Assembly: GCF_000282495.1 (NCBI RefSeq)
Contig: NZ_AKJE01000112.1
Coordinates: 19,890 to 83,889 of the forward strand
From: Pseudomonas sp. GM79
GTDB taxonomy: Bacteria; Pseudomonadota; Gammaproteobacteria; Pseudomonadales; Pseudomonadaceae
Reading direction: 5' to 3'
DNA: 64,000 nt
Shown: positions 62,214-64,000 of the stretch, one piece after another
How the letters are laid out: each line of letters opens with the position of its first letter
Position numbering within the stretch: position 1 is the first letter of the stretch
Notes under the pieces: model-generated
Told to the model about the DNA's origin: nothing
The model's database searches: none
What the model saw: only the letters and a program-made list of their open reading frames with translations
Program-made: the position numbers and the translations under genes

Positions 62214-63902
62214 TCAACGAAACCGGTCAACCTCATGCCGCAAGTCCGCCGCCAGCTTCTCCAGCTCTTTGGCAGTCACAGCTAGGTTGGACACTACTTC
62301 GCGCTGTTCACTGTTCGCCAAAGCGATGCTTTGCAGATTGCTGCTGAGCAAGGTCGCGGTGCTGCTTTGTTCCTGGGTCGCGGTAGTGATGGCGGCGAAT
62401 TGCTGACCGGCCGAGCGGCTTTGCTCATCGATCCGCGCCAGGGCAGAAGCGACGTTGGCGTTGCGCGACAGGCCTTCCTGCATCAACACGTTGCCCTGCT
62501 CCATGGTGCTGATGGCGTTGCCGGTTTCCTGCTGGATGCTTTGAATCATCCCGGAAATTTCGTCTGTGGCCTGGCGGGTGCGTGAGGCCAGGTTGCGCAC
62601 CTCATCAGCCACCACCGCAAACCCACGGCCCTGCTCACCGGCGCGGGCGGCTTCAATGGCGGCGTTGAGCGCCAGCAAGTTAGTTTGCTCGGCGATCGCG
62701 GTAATCACCCCGACAATGCCGCCGATTTCCTGGGAGCGCTGCCCCAAGGTATTGATCACCGTCGCGGTGCTGTTCAGTGCACCGGCGATTTGCTCCAGGG
62801 ATGAGGACGCTTCGTCCATCGACGTACGACCGATCTGGGTTTGCTGTGCGTTTTCCTGCGCCAGACGCTGGGTGTTGCCCATGTTGTCGGCGATGTTCAG
62901 CGAGGTGGCGCTGAATTCTTCTACGGCGCCGGCCATGCTGGTGATTTCGCCGGACTGCTGCTCCATCCCCTCATAGGCGCCACCGGACAAACCGGACAAC
63001 GCCTGGGCACGGCTGTTGACCTCTCCCGAGGCCTTACGAATGTGCTCGACCATGGTCGACAAGGCCTGGCTCATCTGATTGAAGGCGCGGGCCAACTGAC
63101 CGATTTCGTCGTTGCTCGACACGTTCAGGCGCACACTCAAATCACCGGCACCCAAGGCTTCGGCTTGACGCACCAGATCACCCAGTGGCGCCAGTTTGCT
63201 GCGCAGCAACCAGACCGCCGCACCGACCGCCAGCAACATCGCCAACAGACTGCCGATCGCCAATTGAATACCGACGCTCCAGGTCACGGCGCGGATTTCG
63301 GTTTTCGGCATGCTCGCCACCACCGACCACGGCCCGCCTTCGAACGGCACGGCAACACTGTAAAAGTCTTGCGACTTGTCGTTCCAGAAGTCGCCTTTGC
63401 CCGGTGTCTTGGCCAGACCGATGATGCTCGGGACCGCCTGATCCAGCGCCTGTACACCGGCAATCGGCACCAGCCATTTGCCTTGTTCATCCAACAACGC
63501 CAGGGAACCGGTCTGGCCGATGCGGAAGCGTTTGAGGTTGGCGAACTGCGCGTTCTGCGCGTCGGTGTAATCGAATCCTACGTACAGCACGGCAATGATC
63601 TTACCGTTGCTGTCGCGTACGGGGGTGTACTGCGACATGTAGAAGCGTTCGAACAGCAACGCTCGCCCCAAATAACTCTGCCCCGCCATCAAACGGGCGT
63701 AAGCCGGGTTCGCGTGGTCGAGCAGAGTGCCAATGGCACGGCTGCCGTCTTGTTTGGTGACATTCGTGCTGACCCGAATGAATTCTTCACCGCTGCGCAC
63801 GAACACGGTCGCGACGCCGGCAGTCATCTGCTTGAACTCATCAACTATCTTGAAGTTGTTGTTCAGCACTTCACTCCCCAAACGCAGCCCAGGAGTCTGC
63901 GT
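62214..63902 (-). CDS. methyl-accepting chemotaxis protein, Cache sensor, 5'-truncated by contig end
   Basis: Partial: 562 codons of genuine sequence, missing the N-terminus (cytoplasmic start, TM1 and first part of the sensor). Visible parts are a Cache_3/Cache_2-like periplasmic domain (GVATVFVRSGEEFIRVSTNV; IIAVLYVGFDYTDAQ), TM2 (LAIGSLLAMLLAVGAAVWLL), a HAMP region, and the signalling domain with the hairpin tip ITAIAEQTNLLALNAAIEAA and ARAGEQGRGFAVVADEVRNL. It senses a small ligand and controls CheA. The apparent first 13 residues of the open frame beyond 63902 (LFRSIYTLSLHD) are translated adapter and must be removed. Confidence 0.93.
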   Translation of the reverse strand, partial: TQTPGLRLGSEVLNNNFKIVDEFKQMTAGVATVFVRSGEEFIRVSTNVTKQDGSRAIGTLLDHANPAYARLMAGQSYLGRALLFERFYMSQYTPVRDSNGKIIAVLYVGFDYTDAQNAQFANLKRFRIGQTGSLALLDEQGKWLVPIAGVQALDQAVPSIIGLAKTPGKGDFWNDKSQDFYSVAVPFEGGPWSVVASMPKTEIRAVTWSVGIQLAIGSLLAMLLAVGAAVWLLRSKLAPLGDLVRQAEALGAGDLSVRLNVSSNDEIGQLARAFNQMSQALSTMVEHIRKASGEVNSRAQALSGLSGGAYEGMEQQSGEITSMAGAVEEFSATSLNIADNMGNTQRLAQENAQQTQIGRTSMDEASSSLEQIAGALNSTATVINTLGQRSQEIGGIVGVITAIAEQTNLLALNAAIEAARAGEQGRGFAVVADEVRNLASRTRQATDEISGMIQSIQQETGNAISTMEQGNVLMQEGLSRNANVASALARIDEQSRSAGQQFAAITTATQEQSSTATLLSSNLQSIALANSEQREVVSNLAVTAKELEKLAADLRHEVDRFR

Positions 63903-64000
63903 GTCGTGTAGGGAAAGAGTGTAGATAGATCGGAAGAGCACACGTCTGAACTCCAGTCACTGACCAATCTCGTATGCCGTCTTCTGCTTGAAAAAAAAAA
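63903..64000. other. Illumina TruSeq adapter contamination
   Basis: 63903-63926 is the reverse complement of the universal adapter (gtcgtgtagggaaagagtgt...). 63927-63960 is the index adapter start (agatcggaagagcacacgtc...). 63961-63966 is TGACCA, the TruSeq index 4 barcode. 63967-63990 is atctcgtatgccgtcttctg plus cttg, and 63991-64000 is poly-A read-through. None of it is genomic. Confidence 0.98.

Noticed and set aside
63991..64000. Poly-A tract as a terminator or transcript tail
   Set aside because: It follows directly on adapter sequence and is the usual read-through after an Illumina adapter.

Overview
The window is chromosomal DNA from a Pseudomonas, most likely the P. fluorescens group. 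Three things point there: GC-rich coding sequence, the Pseudomonas-specific gene order (rho-trxA ... ppx/ppk-hemB ... algP-algQ-dsbB-hemYXDC-algR ... argH ... cyaA-rnk-cyaY-lptM-lysA-dapF-xerC ... sutA ... glnK-amtB-ubiK-comM), and many REP/BIME repeats of the 'gtgggagcgggcttgctcgcga' type. It is a draft-assembly contig: the left end begins inside a REP, and the last 98 bases (63903-64000) are Illumina TruSeq adapter, not genome.

Layout. 1-6500: FliL-like protein, quinone oxidoreductase, glycerol-3-phosphate transporter with two GlpR-like operators, ChaC, and a flavin/[2Fe-2S] reductase translationally coupled to ubiD. 6591-8468: rho with a long leader, and trxA. 8589-12401: accessory amino-acid ABC importer with a divergent FadR-type regulator. 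12646-17572: polyphosphate genes ppx and ppk (convergent), then hemB. 17771-22989: DedA protein, sterol-desaturase-like enzyme, elbB, yaiI, and an FTR1 iron permease fused to a cytochrome c domain. 23137-27905: five co-directional envelope genes (two paralogous COG3014 lipoproteins, YcfL-like, LpoB-like, CsgG-like). This is the best candidate for an undescribed system in the window. 28106-34532: LysE exporter, MscS channel, ABC-F ATPase, histone-H1-like AlgP, FKBP, AlgQ. 34712-40592: dsbB, haem genes hemC-D-X-Y, and algR.

Between algR and argH the sensor-kinase gene algZ/fimS is nearly gone. A 118-codon remnant keeps pieces of the kinase C-terminus and still overlaps the algR start, so AlgR looks like an orphan regulator here. 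41054-53358 is conserved housekeeping: argH, a GST, small unknown proteins, adenylate cyclase, rnk, frataxin, and the lysine/diaminopimelate/xerC operon. 53562-57020 holds sutA, yjbQ, the amtB/glnK ammonium module and ubiK.

57021-59100 is a small accessory patch between ubiK and comM. It carries a C4-type phage antisense RNA leader in front of a BRO-N antirepressor-like gene, a HigB/HigA toxin-antitoxin pair and a 56-codon orphan. 59231 to the end holds comM, a DUF4432 periplasmic protein and a chemoreceptor cut off by the contig end.

No tRNA, rRNA, CRISPR array, insertion sequence or complete prophage was seen. Identifications rest on recognition of protein motifs and gene order by eye; no database search was run.
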